Source: Nocardia sp. XZ_19_385
GTDB taxonomy: Bacteria; Actinomycetota; Actinomycetes; Mycobacteriales; Mycobacteriaceae
DNA length: 64,000 bases
Direction of reading: 5' to 3'
Assembly (NCBI RefSeq): GCF_015355755.1
Contig: NZ_JACVEE010000002.1
Span: 2,318,348 to 2,382,347, forward strand
Below are positions 48,609-60,228 of the stretch, one piece after another. The translations under genes were made by a program, and so were the position numbers. The notes below the pieces were generated by a model. It had not been told where the DNA came from, did not search any database, and saw nothing but the letters and a program-made list of their open reading frames with translations. Numbering within the stretch: the first letter of the stretch is position 1; each line of letters begins with the position of its first letter.

Positions 48609-49754
48609 ATGAGTGCTGTTGTGCCGCTGCGCGAGCTATTGCTCGTGCTGCTCATCTCGGCCACTGTCACGTTCCTGGCCACCGGCGGAATCCGGACCAT
48701 CGCCATCGCTTTCGGCGCGGTTGCTGTACCCCGCGAGCGGGACGTGCACGTCAAGCCGATCCCGCGGATGGGCGGCGTCGGCATGTACATCGGTCTGGTG
48801 GCGGCGGTGCTTTTCGCGCACCAATTGCCCGCGCTGCGCCGGGGATTCGACTACGCGCCCGATATTCCGGCGGTGCTCGTCGCCGCCACCATCATCGTGC
48901 TGGTCGGCATTGTCGACGACCGCTGGGGCCTGGACGCGCTCACCAAATTCGCAGGTCAGGTCACCGCCGCCGGCGTGATGGCGGTGATGGGGCTGAGTTG
49001 GTACAGCATTTACAACCCGTTCAGCAATTCGACAATTTCGCTTGATGCACTGCAGGGTGGCCTGGTTACCGTCCTGGTGACGGTCACGCTCGTAAATGCG
49101 ATGAACTTCGTCGACGGCCTCGACGGTCTCGCCGCGGGGCTCGGATTGATTTGCGCCGGTGCGGTGTTCGTGTTTGCTGTCGGTTTGATGAATGAACAGG
49201 GCGGCTCGGTCGACACCTATCCGCCCGCGTTGCTCGCCGCCGCTTTGGCGGGTGCGTGCCTGGGATTTCTGCCGCACAATTTTTCGCCCGCCCGGATTTT
49301 CATGGGTGATTCCGGCTCCATGTTGATCGGACTGGTGCTCGCCGCGGCGTCCACAAGTGCGTCCGGCCGGATTCCACTTCAAGGTTTCGGGCCGCGCGAC
49401 ATCGTCGGTCTGCTCTCACCGCTGCTGCTGGTCGGCGCGGTGATGTTCATTCCGGTCCTGGACTTGGTGCTGGCGATCGTGCGCCGGGTCCGGGCCGGCG
49501 TGAGTTTTTCGACTCCGGACAAAATGCACTTGCATCACCGCCTGCTGCAGATCGGTCATTCGCAGCGGCGTGTGGTTTTGCTCATCTATTTATGGGTCGG
49601 CGTGCTGGCTTTCGGTGCGGTCGGAAGTTCGCTGATGGACCGCACGGTGGTGGTGTTGCTGATGGCCGCCGGCCTGCTTTTCGCCCTGATCGTCACCGCC
49701 GTGCCGGGCCTGCGGCGCGGGGAGGCGGCCGAGGGGCACCAGCCGCCCGGGTAA
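48609..49754 (+). CDS. wecA: Undecaprenyl-phosphate GlcNAc-1-phosphate transferase
   Basis: 381 residues with about eleven membrane segments. Cytoplasmic catalytic motifs of the PNPT family are present: 'VGIVDDRWGLDAL' (DDR), 'NAMNFVDGLDGLAAG' (NxxNxxDG), 'ARIFMGDSGS' and 'HLHHRLLQIGHS' (HLHH). It starts the lipid-linked GlcNAc-rhamnose linker joining arabinogalactan to peptidoglycan in mycolic-acid bacteria. Four bases separate it from the sua5 stop. Confidence 0.94.
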   Translation: MSAVVPLRELLLVLLISATVTFLATGGIRTIAIAFGAVAVPRERDVHVKPIPRMGGVGMYIGLVAAVLFAHQLPALRRGFDYAPDIPAVLVAATIIVLVGIVDDRWGLDALTKFAGQVTAAGVMAVMGLSWYSIYNPFSNSTISLDALQGGLVTVLVTVTLVNAMNFVDGLDGLAAGLGLICAGAVFVFAVGLMNEQGGSVDTYPPALLAAALAGACLGFLPHNFSPARIFMGDSGSMLIGLVLAAASTSASGRIPLQGFGPRDIVGLLSPLLLVGAVMFIPVLDLVLAIVRRVRAGVSFSTPDKMHLHHRLLQIGHSQRRVVLLIYLWVGVLAFGAVGSSLMDRTVVVLLMAAGLLFALIVTAVPGLRRGEAAEGHQPPG

Positions 49755-49764
49755 AGTTTTCGGC

Positions 49765-50214
49765 GTGACCTTTACTCCGAAGCCGATCCCCGGACCCGAC
49801 GCCCCGCTGAAGTCGGCGCTGCGTTACGGCCTCGTCGGGTTGGCCGTCCTGGTCGTGCTCGCCGTCGCGATCGGGACCGCGACGGCCGGGATGCCCGGCC
49901 TGTGGGGCGCCCTGATCGGCGCCGCGATCGGCGGCGGATTCATCCTCACGACGGCCGCCGTGGTGCTGTTCGGCGCCAAGCTTCCGCCGAGCACCGCGGG
50001 CCTGATCATCCTGGTCAGCTGGGTTGGCAAGCTGCTCGTGGTGCTGTTGGTGGTGGCCGTGCTGCAGCAATTCGACTTCTACAACCGCGTGGCTTTGTTC
50101 CTCACCGTGGTGGGTGCGCTGCTGATCGTTCTGGGCGCCGAGACGTACGGCGTTCTCCGCCAAAAGGTTCCGTATGTGACCACCCCGGCGGGCGACTCCG
50201 ATACCAGCGAGTAG
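49765..50214 (+). CDS. Small membrane protein upstream of the ATP synthase operon (AtpI-like)
   Basis: 149 residues with four hydrophobic segments (about 20-40, 45-66, 77-98 and 102-122), the position and topology of the Rv1303/AtpI-type proteins that help assemble the c-ring or modulate the synthase. Sequence similarity to classical AtpI is low. Start is GTG 49765, ten bases after wecA. Confidence 0.8.
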   Translation: MTFTPKPIPGPDAPLKSALRYGLVGLAVLVVLAVAIGTATAGMPGLWGALIGAAIGGGFILTTAAVVLFGAKLPPSTAGLIILVSWVGKLLVVLLVVAVLQQFDFYNRVALFLTVVGALLIVLGAETYGVLRQKVPYVTTPAGDSDTSE

Positions 50215-50483
50215 GAAAAATGCTCACCCCCCTACACAGCGTCGTAGATAACTTGGTAAAGTGTTGGTAAGCAAGCACCCAAGGTAGGGGGGGTCACCAA
50301 GATCCCGCCAAGTGCCGCTATGCTTACTGCCGTACCGGGCCCGGAGGGCTTCGGTTCTGCATGTCGACGATGTCGCCGACACACGTACAGACGCCCAAGC
50401 GGTTTGCCGCTCAGCTGCTGACGAACTTCGAGCCGACCTAGTCGACCCAAATTGATCGTCAATGTCCGATCGAACCGCGGGAT
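50215..50483 (+). promoter_or_regulatory. Probable atp operon promoter region
   Basis: No gene in 269 bp. It includes two direct TTGGTAA repeats 12 bp apart (about 50252 and 50264) and a TATGCT -10-like box at 50319-50324, with no good -35. The leader to atpB would be about 160 nt. Confidence 0.45.
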
Positions 50484-51634
<1,151 letters not shown>

Positions 51635-51639
51635 TTGCG

Positions 51640-52200
51640 ATGACCGGCATGACTGTGCTCGCGGCGACTGCGGGGGAGGATCGTAATCCCCTCGTTCCCG
51701 AGCTGTATGACATCTTTTGGTCGGCAGTCTGCCTGCTTGTAATCGGCATCGTCTTCTACAAGTACGTCGTTCCGCGCCTGATGAAGGTGCTGGACGAGCG
51801 TGCCGAGAAGATCGAGGGCGGAATGGCCCGCGCCGAGGTCGCGCAGGAAGAAGCCCAGCAGACACTCGAGCAGTACAAGCAGCAGCTGGCCGACGCTCGC
51901 CTGGAAGCCGCGCGCATCCGTGAGGAAGCCCGGACTCAGGGGCAGGAAATCCTGGCGCAGATGCGCTCGGAGGCCCAGGCCGAGAGCGATCGCATTGTGG
52001 CCGCCGGCCACAGCCAGCTGGAAGCCCAGCGCCAGCAGATCCAGAACGAGCTGCGTTCGGAAGTCGGCCGTACGGCCGTCGATCTGGCCGAGAAGGTTAT
52101 CGGTCAGTCGGTTTCGGACGAAGCCAAGCAGGCGGCATCGATCGAGCGGTTCCTGACCGAACTCGACGAGTCGAATGCCGGCATCGGGGTCGGAAGGTAA
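51640..52200 (+). CDS. atpF: ATP synthase Fo subunit b
   Basis: 186 residues: one N-terminal TM segment (about 24-44) and a long charged coiled coil ('[20 protein letters not shown]') forming the peripheral stalk. An ATG three codons in is an alternative start. Unlike in M. tuberculosis there is no b-delta fusion; delta is separate. Confidence 0.95.
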   Translation: MTGMTVLAATAGEDRNPLVPELYDIFWSAVCLLVIGIVFYKYVVPRLMKVLDERAEKIEGGMARAEVAQEEAQQTLEQYKQQLADARLEAARIREEARTQGQEILAQMRSEAQAESDRIVAAGHSQLEAQRQQIQNELRSEVGRTAVDLAEKVIGQSVSDEAKQAASIERFLTELDESNAGIGVGR

Positions 52201-52219
52201 CGACGCGAAAGTGAGAAGC

Positions 52220-53029
52220 ATGTACGCAGCGAGCCGTGAGGCAAGCGCCCGGTCCCGGGAGGCGCTGCGCGCCGCCCTGACCGGAAGCGACAGCGTTGCC
52301 GCCACGACGGGCTCTGAACTGTTCGCCGTTGTCGCCGTGCTGGACGAACAGCGTTCGCTGCGTGTTGCGCTCGCGGACGTGTCGGTGCCTGGTTCGGCGC
52401 GAGCCGAGCTCAGCGAGCGGGTCTTCGGCGGCAAGGTCAGTCCTGCCACACAGGCAGTGCTGACCACCGCCGTCGCCCAGGACTGGTCCCGCACCGCCGA
52501 TCTGGTCGACACCCTGGTGTTGCTCGGGCAGGAAGCGTTGCTGGAGTCGGCGGCCGACAGCGGCAAGCTCGACGCGGTGGAGGACGAGCTGTTCCGGCTC
52601 GGTCGCATCATCGCCGACAGCCCCGAACTGGAGCAGGCACTGTCGGATCGCTCGAAGCCCGCACAGGGCAAGCGCGAACTGATCGCCCGGTTGCTGAACG
52701 GCAAGGCCACCGACATCACGGTGACCCTCGCCGAACAGGCCGTCACGCGGCAGAAGATCAGCATCGGTGACGCGTTCGACGCACTGTCCGACTTGGCGGC
52801 CGCCCGGCGCGAACAGATTGTCGCGCATGTGCAGGCTGCGATCGAGCTGACCCAGCAGCAGCAGGACCGGCTGGCCGGCTCCCTGCAGCGCATCTACGGC
52901 AAGCCGGTCGCAGTGCACGTCGAGGTCGATCCGAATCTGCTGAGCGGGCTGGTTGTCCGCGTCGGCGACGACGTGATCGACGGCAGCGCCATCGGCCGAC
53001 TGGAGCGGCTGCGCCGCGAGCTCGCCTGA
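52220..53029 (+). CDS. atpH: ATP synthase F1 subunit delta
   Basis: 269 residues from ATG 52220 ('[16 protein letters not shown]'); GTG 52211 is in frame and possible. The OSCP/delta fold is clear at the C-terminus, '[20 protein letters not shown]', with '[14 protein letters not shown]'. It joins F1 to the peripheral stalk. About 90 residues longer than the E. coli protein, as usual in actinobacteria. Confidence 0.94.
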   Translation: MYAASREASARSREALRAALTGSDSVAATTGSELFAVVAVLDEQRSLRVALADVSVPGSARAELSERVFGGKVSPATQAVLTTAVAQDWSRTADLVDTLVLLGQEALLESAADSGKLDAVEDELFRLGRIIADSPELEQALSDRSKPAQGKRELIARLLNGKATDITVTLAEQAVTRQKISIGDAFDALSDLAAARREQIVAHVQAAIELTQQQQDRLAGSLQRIYGKPVAVHVEVDPNLLSGLVVRVGDDVIDGSAIGRLERLRRELA

Positions 53030-53084
53030 GCCCGGCCTCCCACCCCCCGACATTCGAGACCCACACAGCGAGAGCAGGAAGAAC

Positions 53085-54725
53085 ATGGCGGAGCTGACGA
53101 TCTCCTCCGACGAGATCCGTAGCGCGATCGAGAGCTACACACAGAGCTACACCCCCGAGACCTCTATCGAAGAAGTCGGTACGGTCACCGACGCGAGTGA
53201 CGGCATCGCGCACGTCTCCGGCCTGCCTTCGGCAATGGCCAACGAGCTGCTCGAGTTCCCGGGCGGCGTGCTCGGTGTCGCGCTGAACCTCGAGGACCGC
53301 GAGATCGGTGCGGTTATCCTCGGCGAGTTCGCCGAGCTCGAAGAGGGCCAGGAAGTCAAGCGCACCGGTGACGTGCTCTCGGTTCCGGTCGGCGACAAGT
53401 TCCTCGGTCGTGTGGTCAACCCGCTCGGCCAGCCGATCGACGGCCTGGGCGAGATCGAGGCCGAAGAGCGTCGCGTGCTCGAGCTTCAGGCCGCGGGCGT
53501 GCTGGAGCGCCAGCCGGTCGAGGAGCCGATGGCGACCGGTATCACCGCCATCGACGCCCTGACCGCGATCGGTCGCGGCCAGCGTCAGCTGATCATCGGT
53601 GACCGTAAGACCGGCAAGACCGCCGTCTGCATCGACGCCATCCTGAACCAGAAGGCGAACTGGGATTCCGGTGACCCGGCGAAGCAGATGCGTTGCATCT
53701 ACGTCGCCATCGGCCAGAAGGGTTCCACCATCGCGGGCGTCAAGGCCGCGCTGGAAGAGCACGGCGCGATGGAGTACACCACCATCGTCGCGGCTCCGGC
53801 CTCCGACTCCGCCGGCTTCAAGTGGCTGGCCCCGTACACCGGTTCGGCCCTCGGCCAGCACTGGATGTACCAGGGCAAGCACGTCCTGATCGTGTTCGAC
53901 GACCTGACCAAGCAGGCCGAGGCCTACCGTGCCATCTCGTTGCTGCTGCGTCGCCCGCCGGGCCGTGAGGCGTACCCGGGTGACGTCTTCTACCTGCACT
54001 CCCGTCTGCTGGAGCGTTGCGCGAAGCTGTCCGACGCCATGGGCTCGGGCTCGATGACCGGTCTGCCGATCATCGAGACCAAGGCCGGTGACGTCTCGGC
54101 GTTCATCCCGACCAACGTCATCTCCATCACCGACGGCCAGGTCTTCCTCGAGTCCGACCTGTTCAACAAGGGTGTCCGCCCGGCGATCAACGTCGGTACC
54201 TCGGTCTCCCGTGTCGGTGGCGCCGCTCAGACCAAGGCCATGAAGAAGGTCGCCGGTTCGCTGCGTCTGGAGCTGGCCCAGTTCCGTGAGCTGGAGGCGT
54301 TCTCCGCCTTCGCCTCCGACCTGGATGCCGCCTCCAAGGCACAGCTCGAGCGCGGCGCCCGCTGGGTCGAGCTGCTCAAGCAGAACCAGTACTCGCCGGT
54401 TTCGGTCGAGGACCAGGTCATCTCGATCTTCCTGGTGGACAAGGGCTACTACGACTCGGTTCCGGTCGGCGACATCCGTCGCTTCAGCCGCGAGCTGCTC
54501 GAAGACCTGCACCGCAACGCCCAGGACGCGTTCGACTCGCTGCAGGGTGGCGCCAAGCCGCTCGACGGCGACAACGCCGAGGCCATCACGTCGGCGACCG
54601 ACAAGTTCAAGGCGGGCTTCCTCGCTTCGGACGGCAGTCGTGTGGTGAACGAGGCGGAGGCCGGCGAGCTCGACCACGAAGAGGTCGAGAAGCTGTCGGT
54701 CACCCGCAAGCACGTCGAGAAGTAA
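53085..54725 (+). CDS. atpA: ATP synthase F1 subunit alpha
   Basis: 546 residues. P-loop GDRKTGKT near 172-179 (non-catalytic nucleotide site), 'ALRELEAF'-type signature in '[18 protein letters not shown]', and a C-terminal extension of about 30 residues (from '[20 protein letters not shown]') that in mycobacteria suppresses ATP hydrolysis. Ribosome binding site GAGCAGGAAG upstream. Confidence 0.97.
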   Translation: MAELTISSDEIRSAIESYTQSYTPETSIEEVGTVTDASDGIAHVSGLPSAMANELLEFPGGVLGVALNLEDREIGAVILGEFAELEEGQEVKRTGDVLSVPVGDKFLGRVVNPLGQPIDGLGEIEAEERRVLELQAAGVLERQPVEEPMATGITAIDALTAIGRGQRQLIIGDRKTGKTAVCIDAILNQKANWDSGDPAKQMRCIYVAIGQKGSTIAGVKAALEEHGAMEYTTIVAAPASDSAGFKWLAPYTGSALGQHWMYQGKHVLIVFDDLTKQAEAYRAISLLLRRPPGREAYPGDVFYLHSRLLERCAKLSDAMGSGSMTGLPIIETKAGDVSAFIPTNVISITDGQVFLESDLFNKGVRPAINVGTSVSRVGGAAQTKAMKKVAGSLRLELAQFRELEAFSAFASDLDAASKAQLERGARWVELLKQNQYSPVSVEDQVISIFLVDKGYYDSVPVGDIRRFSRELLEDLHRNAQDAFDSLQGGAKPLDGDNAEAITSATDKFKAGFLASDGSRVVNEAEAGELDHEEVEKLSVTRKHVEK

Positions 54726-54778
54726 GTCGGACGAGCTGATGCGCTATTCGGAACTGGCGAATGAAGGGAGGGTGACCA

Positions 54779-55750
54779 ATGGCAAGCTTGCGTGAATTGC
54801 GCTCCCGCATTCGCAGTGTGAATTCGACCAAGAAGATCACCAAGGCCCAAGAGCTGATCGCGACCTCGCGTATCACCAAGGCTCAGGCCCGGGTCACGGC
54901 CGCAAAGCCGTACGCCGAGGAGATCACCAAGGCACTGGCAGAGCTGGCGAGCGCGTCGAAGAACCTGGCGCACCCGCTGCTGACCGAGCGGGAAAACCCG
55001 CGCCGGGCAGCGGTTCTGGTGATCAGCAGTGACCGCGGCATGTGCGGTGGATACAACTCCAACGTGTTCCGGCGCGCCGAAGAGCTGATGACCACTTTGC
55101 GCAACGAGGGCAAGGAGCCGGTGCTGTATGTGATGGGCAACAAGGGCCTCACGTACTACACCTTCCGCAGCCGTCCGCCGGTGGCCGCGTGGACCGGGTT
55201 CTCGCAGCAGCCGACCTACGTCGATGCGTCGGCCGCGTGCAACCACCTGGTCGAGGCGTTCATGGCCGGAGCCGACGGCGAGGTGCCCGCACCCAACGGT
55301 GAGGGCGCCATCGCCGGTGTCGACGAACTGCATGTCGTCTACACCCGGTTCGTCTCGATGCTGACGCAGACCCCGGAGGTGCGCCGGCTGGCGCCGATCC
55401 AGGTCAGCTTCATCGAAGAGAGCTTCGATCTGGGCGAGGACAGCTTCTCGGATTCCGAGACCGCTGACATCAAGGCCCAGTACGAATTCGAGCCCGACGC
55501 CGATGTGCTGCTGGCGGCTCTGCTGCCCAAGTACATCAACACGCGTATCTACTCATCGTTGCTCGAGGCAGCGGCATCCGAGTCCGCGGCTCGGCGCACC
55601 GCAATGAAGGCCGCCACCGACAACGCCAACGAGCTGGCCAGTGTGCTGCAGCGCGAGGCGAACTCGGTGCGTCAGGCCCAGATCACGCAGGAAATCAGCG
55701 AAATCGTGGGTGGCGTCAACGCGCTGGCCGCGAGCGGCGACCGCGACTAA
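54779..55750 (+). CDS. atpG: ATP synthase F1 subunit gamma
   Basis: 323 residues, the central rotor shaft. The N-terminal helix '[20 protein letters not shown]' and the C-terminal helix '[20 protein letters not shown]' form the coiled coil. An internal acidic segment '[18 protein letters not shown]' corresponds to the actinobacterial gamma loop. GGGAGG precedes the ATG. Confidence 0.96.
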   Translation: MASLRELRSRIRSVNSTKKITKAQELIATSRITKAQARVTAAKPYAEEITKALAELASASKNLAHPLLTERENPRRAAVLVISSDRGMCGGYNSNVFRRAEELMTTLRNEGKEPVLYVMGNKGLTYYTFRSRPPVAAWTGFSQQPTYVDASAACNHLVEAFMAGADGEVPAPNGEGAIAGVDELHVVYTRFVSMLTQTPEVRRLAPIQVSFIEESFDLGEDSFSDSETADIKAQYEFEPDADVLLAALLPKYINTRIYSSLLEAAASESAARRTAMKAATDNANELASVLQREANSVRQAQITQEISEIVGGVNALAASGDRD

Positions 55751-55770
55751 AGCGCAGGAAGAGAAACTAA

Positions 55771-57222
<1,452 letters not shown>

Positions 57223-57228
57223 TCATCC

Positions 57229-57606
57229 ATGGCTGAGATGTCAGTTGATCTCGTCGCTCTCGAACGCAGGCTCTGGTCCGGCCAGGCTTCGTTCGTCAGC
57301 GCCCAGACCACCGAGGGCCAGATCGGCATCATGCCGGGCCACGAGCCGCTGCTCGGCCAGTTGGTCGAGGGTGGCACCGTGACCATCGTCCCGGTCGACG
57401 GTGAGCGGATCGTCGCGGCGGTGCACGGAGGGTTCTTCTCCGTCACGGCCAATACGGTCCGGGTGCTGGCCGAGACCGCCGAGTTCGCCGGTGAGGTCGA
57501 TGTCGACGCGGCCCGCAAGGTGCTCGCCGACGCGGAGGCCTCCGAGGAGGACCGGACTGTGGCTCAGGCTCAGGTGCGCGCGGTCGAAGCGCTCGCCGAG
57601 CACTGA
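57229..57606 (+). CDS. atpC: ATP synthase F1 subunit epsilon
   Basis: 125 residues. N-terminal beta-barrel ('[20 protein letters not shown]', '[14 protein letters not shown]') and a short C-terminal helical hairpin ('[20 protein letters not shown]'). Couples the rotor and can inhibit hydrolysis. Last gene of the operon, six bases after atpD. Confidence 0.95.
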   Translation: MAEMSVDLVALERRLWSGQASFVSAQTTEGQIGIMPGHEPLLGQLVEGGTVTIVPVDGERIVAAVHGGFFSVTANTVRVLAETAEFAGEVDVDAARKVLADAEASEEDRTVAQAQVRAVEALAEH

Positions 57607-57626
57607 CCAGGGCGACGGTAATCGCA

Positions 57627-57649
57627 GTCCGGGCGAACGCCGGGATCCA
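57627..57649. repeat. Dispersed palindromic repeat, copy 1
   Basis: GTCCGGGCGAACGCCGGGATCC and one more A: the slightly decayed form of the palindrome also found at 58255-58281. Read on the minus strand it gives the WIPAFA peptide pattern often mis-annotated as coding. Confidence 0.75.
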
Positions 57650-57662
57650 TAATTGAATGGGC

Positions 57663-57697
57663 TTGTCGGCGGCGAAGGCTATCTTCGCCGCCGACAA
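57663..57697 (+). terminator. atp operon terminator
   Basis: TTGTCGGCGGCGAAG, loop GCTAT, exact complement CTTCGCCGCCGACAA, followed by TGTTTTT: a 15-bp canonical intrinsic terminator 57 bases after atpC, the strongest in the window. Confidence 0.93.
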
Positions 57698-57807
57698 TGT
57701 TTTTCGGGCCGCCCCCGTGGCCGCCCCTTTGTAGACTCGTGTTTGAATATCGCAACGGATGGGTAACGGCGACCTCACAGGGTGGCCGGTCGAAAGGACG
57801 GACCGCA

Positions 57808-58242
57808 TTGCAGACCGGGATGATTGTTCTGATCACCCTGGTATTGCTGCTGGTCGCGCTCGCCCTGATTTCTACCTACCGCCTGGTCATGTTGCGCCGC
57901 GGCGGCACCTCCGCCCTACTCCGTGTCCTCCCCGCCAACGGCGGCCAGGGCTGGCGGCACGGCCTGATCCGCTATGACGAGGATCGCCTCGTCTTCTACA
58001 AACTCACCAGCTTGAAGCTGGGCCCTGATTCCGTGATCCGCCGGCAGGGCATCGAGATCGGTGAACGTCGCGGACCGGTCGGGGACGAGTACGACATCAT
58101 GACCGACGAAATCATCGTCACCGGTGTGTCCGATACCCACGGCGGCTTCGAGATCGCGTTGGATCGTGGCGCTCGCGCGGCCTTCCTATCCTGGGTCGAG
58201 TCCCGTCCGTCGGATCGCACCCGTCGCCTCGGCGGGCTCTGA
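57808..58242 (+). CDS. DUF2550 membrane-anchored protein
   Basis: 144 residues. I start it at TTG 57808, eight bases after AAAGGAC; the frame is open to 57697 but that part lies inside the atp terminator. One N-terminal TM segment is followed by a soluble domain ('GWRHGLIRYDEDRLVFYKLTSL', 'DEYDIMTDEIIVTGV', 'FEIALDRGARAAFLSWVESR') typical of DUF2550, as in M. tuberculosis Rv1312. Same position after atpC as there. Function unknown. Confidence 0.85.
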   Translation: MQTGMIVLITLVLLLVALALISTYRLVMLRRGGTSALLRVLPANGGQGWRHGLIRYDEDRLVFYKLTSLKLGPDSVIRRQGIEIGERRGPVGDEYDIMTDEIIVTGVSDTHGGFEIALDRGARAAFLSWVESRPSDRTRRLGGL

Positions 58243-58254
58243 GCGCGGCCCCTC

Positions 58255-58281
58255 CGTCATCCCGGCGAACGCCGGGATCCA
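58255..58281. repeat. Dispersed palindromic repeat, copy 2
   Basis: Contains ATCCCGGCG-AA-CGCCGGGAT (58259-58278), a perfect 9-bp-arm palindrome, between DUF2550 and the adenosyltransferase gene. Nearly identical to the copy at 57627. Confidence 0.8.
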
Positions 58282-58299
58282 AGCACTACGCTGAGTGTT

Positions 58300-58875
58300 G
58301 TGAACGTGCACCTGACGCGGATCTACACGCGTACCGGCGATGACGGGACCACCGGTCTCAGCGATTTCTCCCGGGTCTCCAAGAACGATCCCCGGCTGGC
58401 GGCCTATGCCGACTGTGACGAGGCGAATGCCGCCCTGGGCGTGGCTGTCGCCCTGGGCAATCCCGAACCCGAGATCCTCGTAGTCCTGCGCCAAGTGCAG
58501 AACGACCTGTTCGACGCGGGCGCGGATCTGTCCACCCCGGTCGTGGCCGAGCCCAAATATCCGCCGCTGCGCATCACCCAGGACTACATCGACCGCCTCG
58601 AAGGCTGGTGTGATGAGTTCAATGCCGAACTGGCCCCGCTGAATTCGTTCATTCTGCCCGGCGGCACCCCCTTGGCGGCACTGCTGCACACCGCGCGCAC
58701 GGTCGCCCGGCGTGCGGAACGCTCGGCCTGGGCAGCGGTGGACGCGCATCCCGACGACACCAGCGCGCTGCCCGCGCGCTACCTGAACCGCCTGTCGGAT
58801 CTGCTGTTCATCCTCAGCCGGGTCACCAATCCGGGTGGCGACGTGCTCTGGAAGCCGGGCGGCGAGAAGAAGTAG
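58300..58875 (+). CDS. pduO: Cob(I)alamin adenosyltransferase, PduO type
   Basis: 191 residues. The ATP-binding N-terminus 'IYTRTGDDGTTGLSDFSRV' and the 'RAERSAWAAV...YLNRLSDLLFILSR' helices define the PduO family. It adenosylates cob(I)alamin to coenzyme B12. IcmF, encoded at 18.2-21.4 kb, needs this cofactor. Start GTG 58300. Same locus as Rv1314c, though on the opposite strand relative to the atp operon in M. tuberculosis. Confidence 0.94.
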   Translation: MNVHLTRIYTRTGDDGTTGLSDFSRVSKNDPRLAAYADCDEANAALGVAVALGNPEPEILVVLRQVQNDLFDAGADLSTPVVAEPKYPPLRITQDYIDRLEGWCDEFNAELAPLNSFILPGGTPLAALLHTARTVARRAERSAWAAVDAHPDDTSALPARYLNRLSDLLFILSRVTNPGGDVLWKPGGEKK

Positions 58876-58893
58876 CCGTGTGCTGAAACGACA

Positions 58894-58929
58894 AAAGGCC
58901 CGTTCATCCCGGAAGATGAACGGGCCTTT
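58894..58929. terminator. Bidirectional terminator between pduO and glbN
   Basis: AAAGGCCCGTTCATC, loop CCGGAA, exact complement GATGAACGGGCCTTT: 15-bp stem with A-tract and T-tract at its ends, placed between convergent genes. Confidence 0.92.
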
Positions 58930-58936
58930 CTCGTTG

Positions 58937-59308
58937 TCAGCTGTTGACGCCCGCGCTCACGATGTCATCCGACAGCGGCGCGATCGCCCCGATGATCTGA
59001 TCCACCAGTTCCTTCGGCACGCCCGCGCCGGTCAGCGCGTCCACCAGATGTCCGGCGACCAGGTTGAAGTGGTCCTGTCCGATGCCGCGGCCCTGGTGCA
59101 CGTCGCGCATCGGGGCGCCGGTGTAGGTCTGCGGCCCGCCGAGCGCGGCGCAGAAGAACTCCGCCTGCAGGCCCTTGAGCCGGGACAGGTTCACCCCGGT
59201 GAAGAAGCCGGCGAGCTGTTCGTCGGCCAGCACCCGGACGTAGAAATCGTCGACGACAGCGGCGACGGCCTCGGCCCCGCCGATCTGGTCATAAATGGAA
59301 TCCGCCAT
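58937..59308 (-). CDS. glbN: Group I truncated haemoglobin
   Basis: 123 residues from ATG 59308 ('[11 protein letters not shown]'), with AAGGGG ten bases upstream; ATG 59317 is too close to it. The B10 tyrosine is Y23 in '[10 protein letters not shown]', and H71 in '[10 protein letters not shown]' is the proximal haem ligand, matching M. tuberculosis GlbN. It probably oxidises nitric oxide to nitrate using bound O2. It lies 107 bp after the DivIVA-like gene on the same strand; with the flavohaemoglobin this makes two globins within 2.5 kb. Confidence 0.94.
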   Translation of the reverse strand: MADSIYDQIGGAEAVAAVVDDFYVRVLADEQLAGFFTGVNLSRLKGLQAEFFCAALGGPQTYTGAPMRDVHQGRGIGQDHFNLVAGHLVDALTGAGVPKELVDQIIGAIAPLSDDIVSAGVNS

Positions 59309-59415
59309 TGCAGGCATCCCCTTCTCAATTCGTCGTGGCCGTTTCGAACCTCGGCCGCGAATCGAAAAGCACTGTAGCGCAAGCGATTTCAATTCGCAGC
59401 CTGGATGCGGCGGAG

Positions 59416-60228
59416 CTAGTGGCTGAAGTCGTCGGAGGAGGTGAGCTGTGCCGGGTTCCAGTACGACACCGGCGCGGGCTTGTCCACGACCTCGGGAGGC
59501 ATGGAGATCTCGGCCTGCACCGGTCGCGAAGCCTTCTGCGGCTGGGCGGCTTTCGGCTCCCCGAGCTTGTCGATCTCGCTGAACAGCGCCTCGACGATCG
59601 TGTGCATCTGCTTCTGCGCGATCTGCGCGTAGGTGCGGATGTATTCGATCTCCGCGGGCGCCGGCTCCGGAGCGCCCTTGGGCACCGTGGTGAGCGACGC
59701 GATCCCATCGGCGGCCTGCGCCGCGGACTCCTGCGCCTGCCGCAGAATGTCGGCGTACTGCTGCCGCGCCGCCGCGACGAGTTCGCGCGCGTAGACCTCG
59801 GCCTCGGCCACGGTCGACTCCGCCGACAGCTGCGCCTGGCTCAGCATGTTCACCGCGCGGATATTCACCCCGAGCAGGTCGTGCTGGGCTTCCTCGCGCA
59901 ACTGGTGGTTCTCCCGGCGCACCGCCGCGAGGTCGGACCGCAGTTGCTCCACGGTGAACGTGTCCGCGGGCGTCGAGGACTTGTACATCGCGAGCTGGCG
60001 TTCCAGATCGGAGACCCGGGAAGCCAGGTAGTCGTTGTCCGACAGCAGCGACTTCTCACCGCTGAACTCGAGTTGCTGGCTGAGCCGCTTGTTGGTGGCA
60101 TTGAGCCGCGATACCTCGCGCGCGACCCGCTCCAGGAATTCTTCGACGTCGTTCTCGTCGTATCCGCGCCGGCCCAGCGCCGATCTCTTGAACTTCGCCT
60201 TCTCGATATCGCGTGGCTTCAGCGCCAT
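59416..60228 (-). CDS. DivIVA-domain coiled-coil protein (Wag31-like)
   Basis: 270 residues. The N-terminal DivIVA-like motif '[28 protein letters not shown]' resembles the membrane-curvature-binding domain, followed by coiled coil (about 55-200) and a disordered Pro/Ala tail. Not the essential Wag31, which lies in the dcw cluster, but a paralogue of the same build; likely polar or septal. Its ATG overlaps the flavohaemoglobin 3' end by 10 bp, so the two are translationally coupled. Confidence 0.87.
   Translation of the reverse strand: MALKPRDIEKAKFKRSALGRRGYDENDVEEFLERVAREVSRLNATNKRLSQQLEFSGEKSLLSDNDYLASRVSDLERQLAMYKSSTPADTFTVEQLRSDLAAVRRENHQLREEAQHDLLGVNIRAVNMLSQAQLSAESTVAEAEVYARELVAAARQQYADILRQAQESAAQAADGIASLTTVPKGAPEPAPAEIEYIRTYAQIAQKQMHTIVEALFSEIDKLGEPKAAQPQKASRPVQAEISMPPEVVDKPAPVSYWNPAQLTSSDDFSH

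Noticed and set aside
58186-58749. Minus-strand frame with a WIPAFAGMT peptide
   Set aside because: That peptide is the hallmark of a palindromic DNA repeat read in frame; the strand is antisense to the adenosyltransferase gene.
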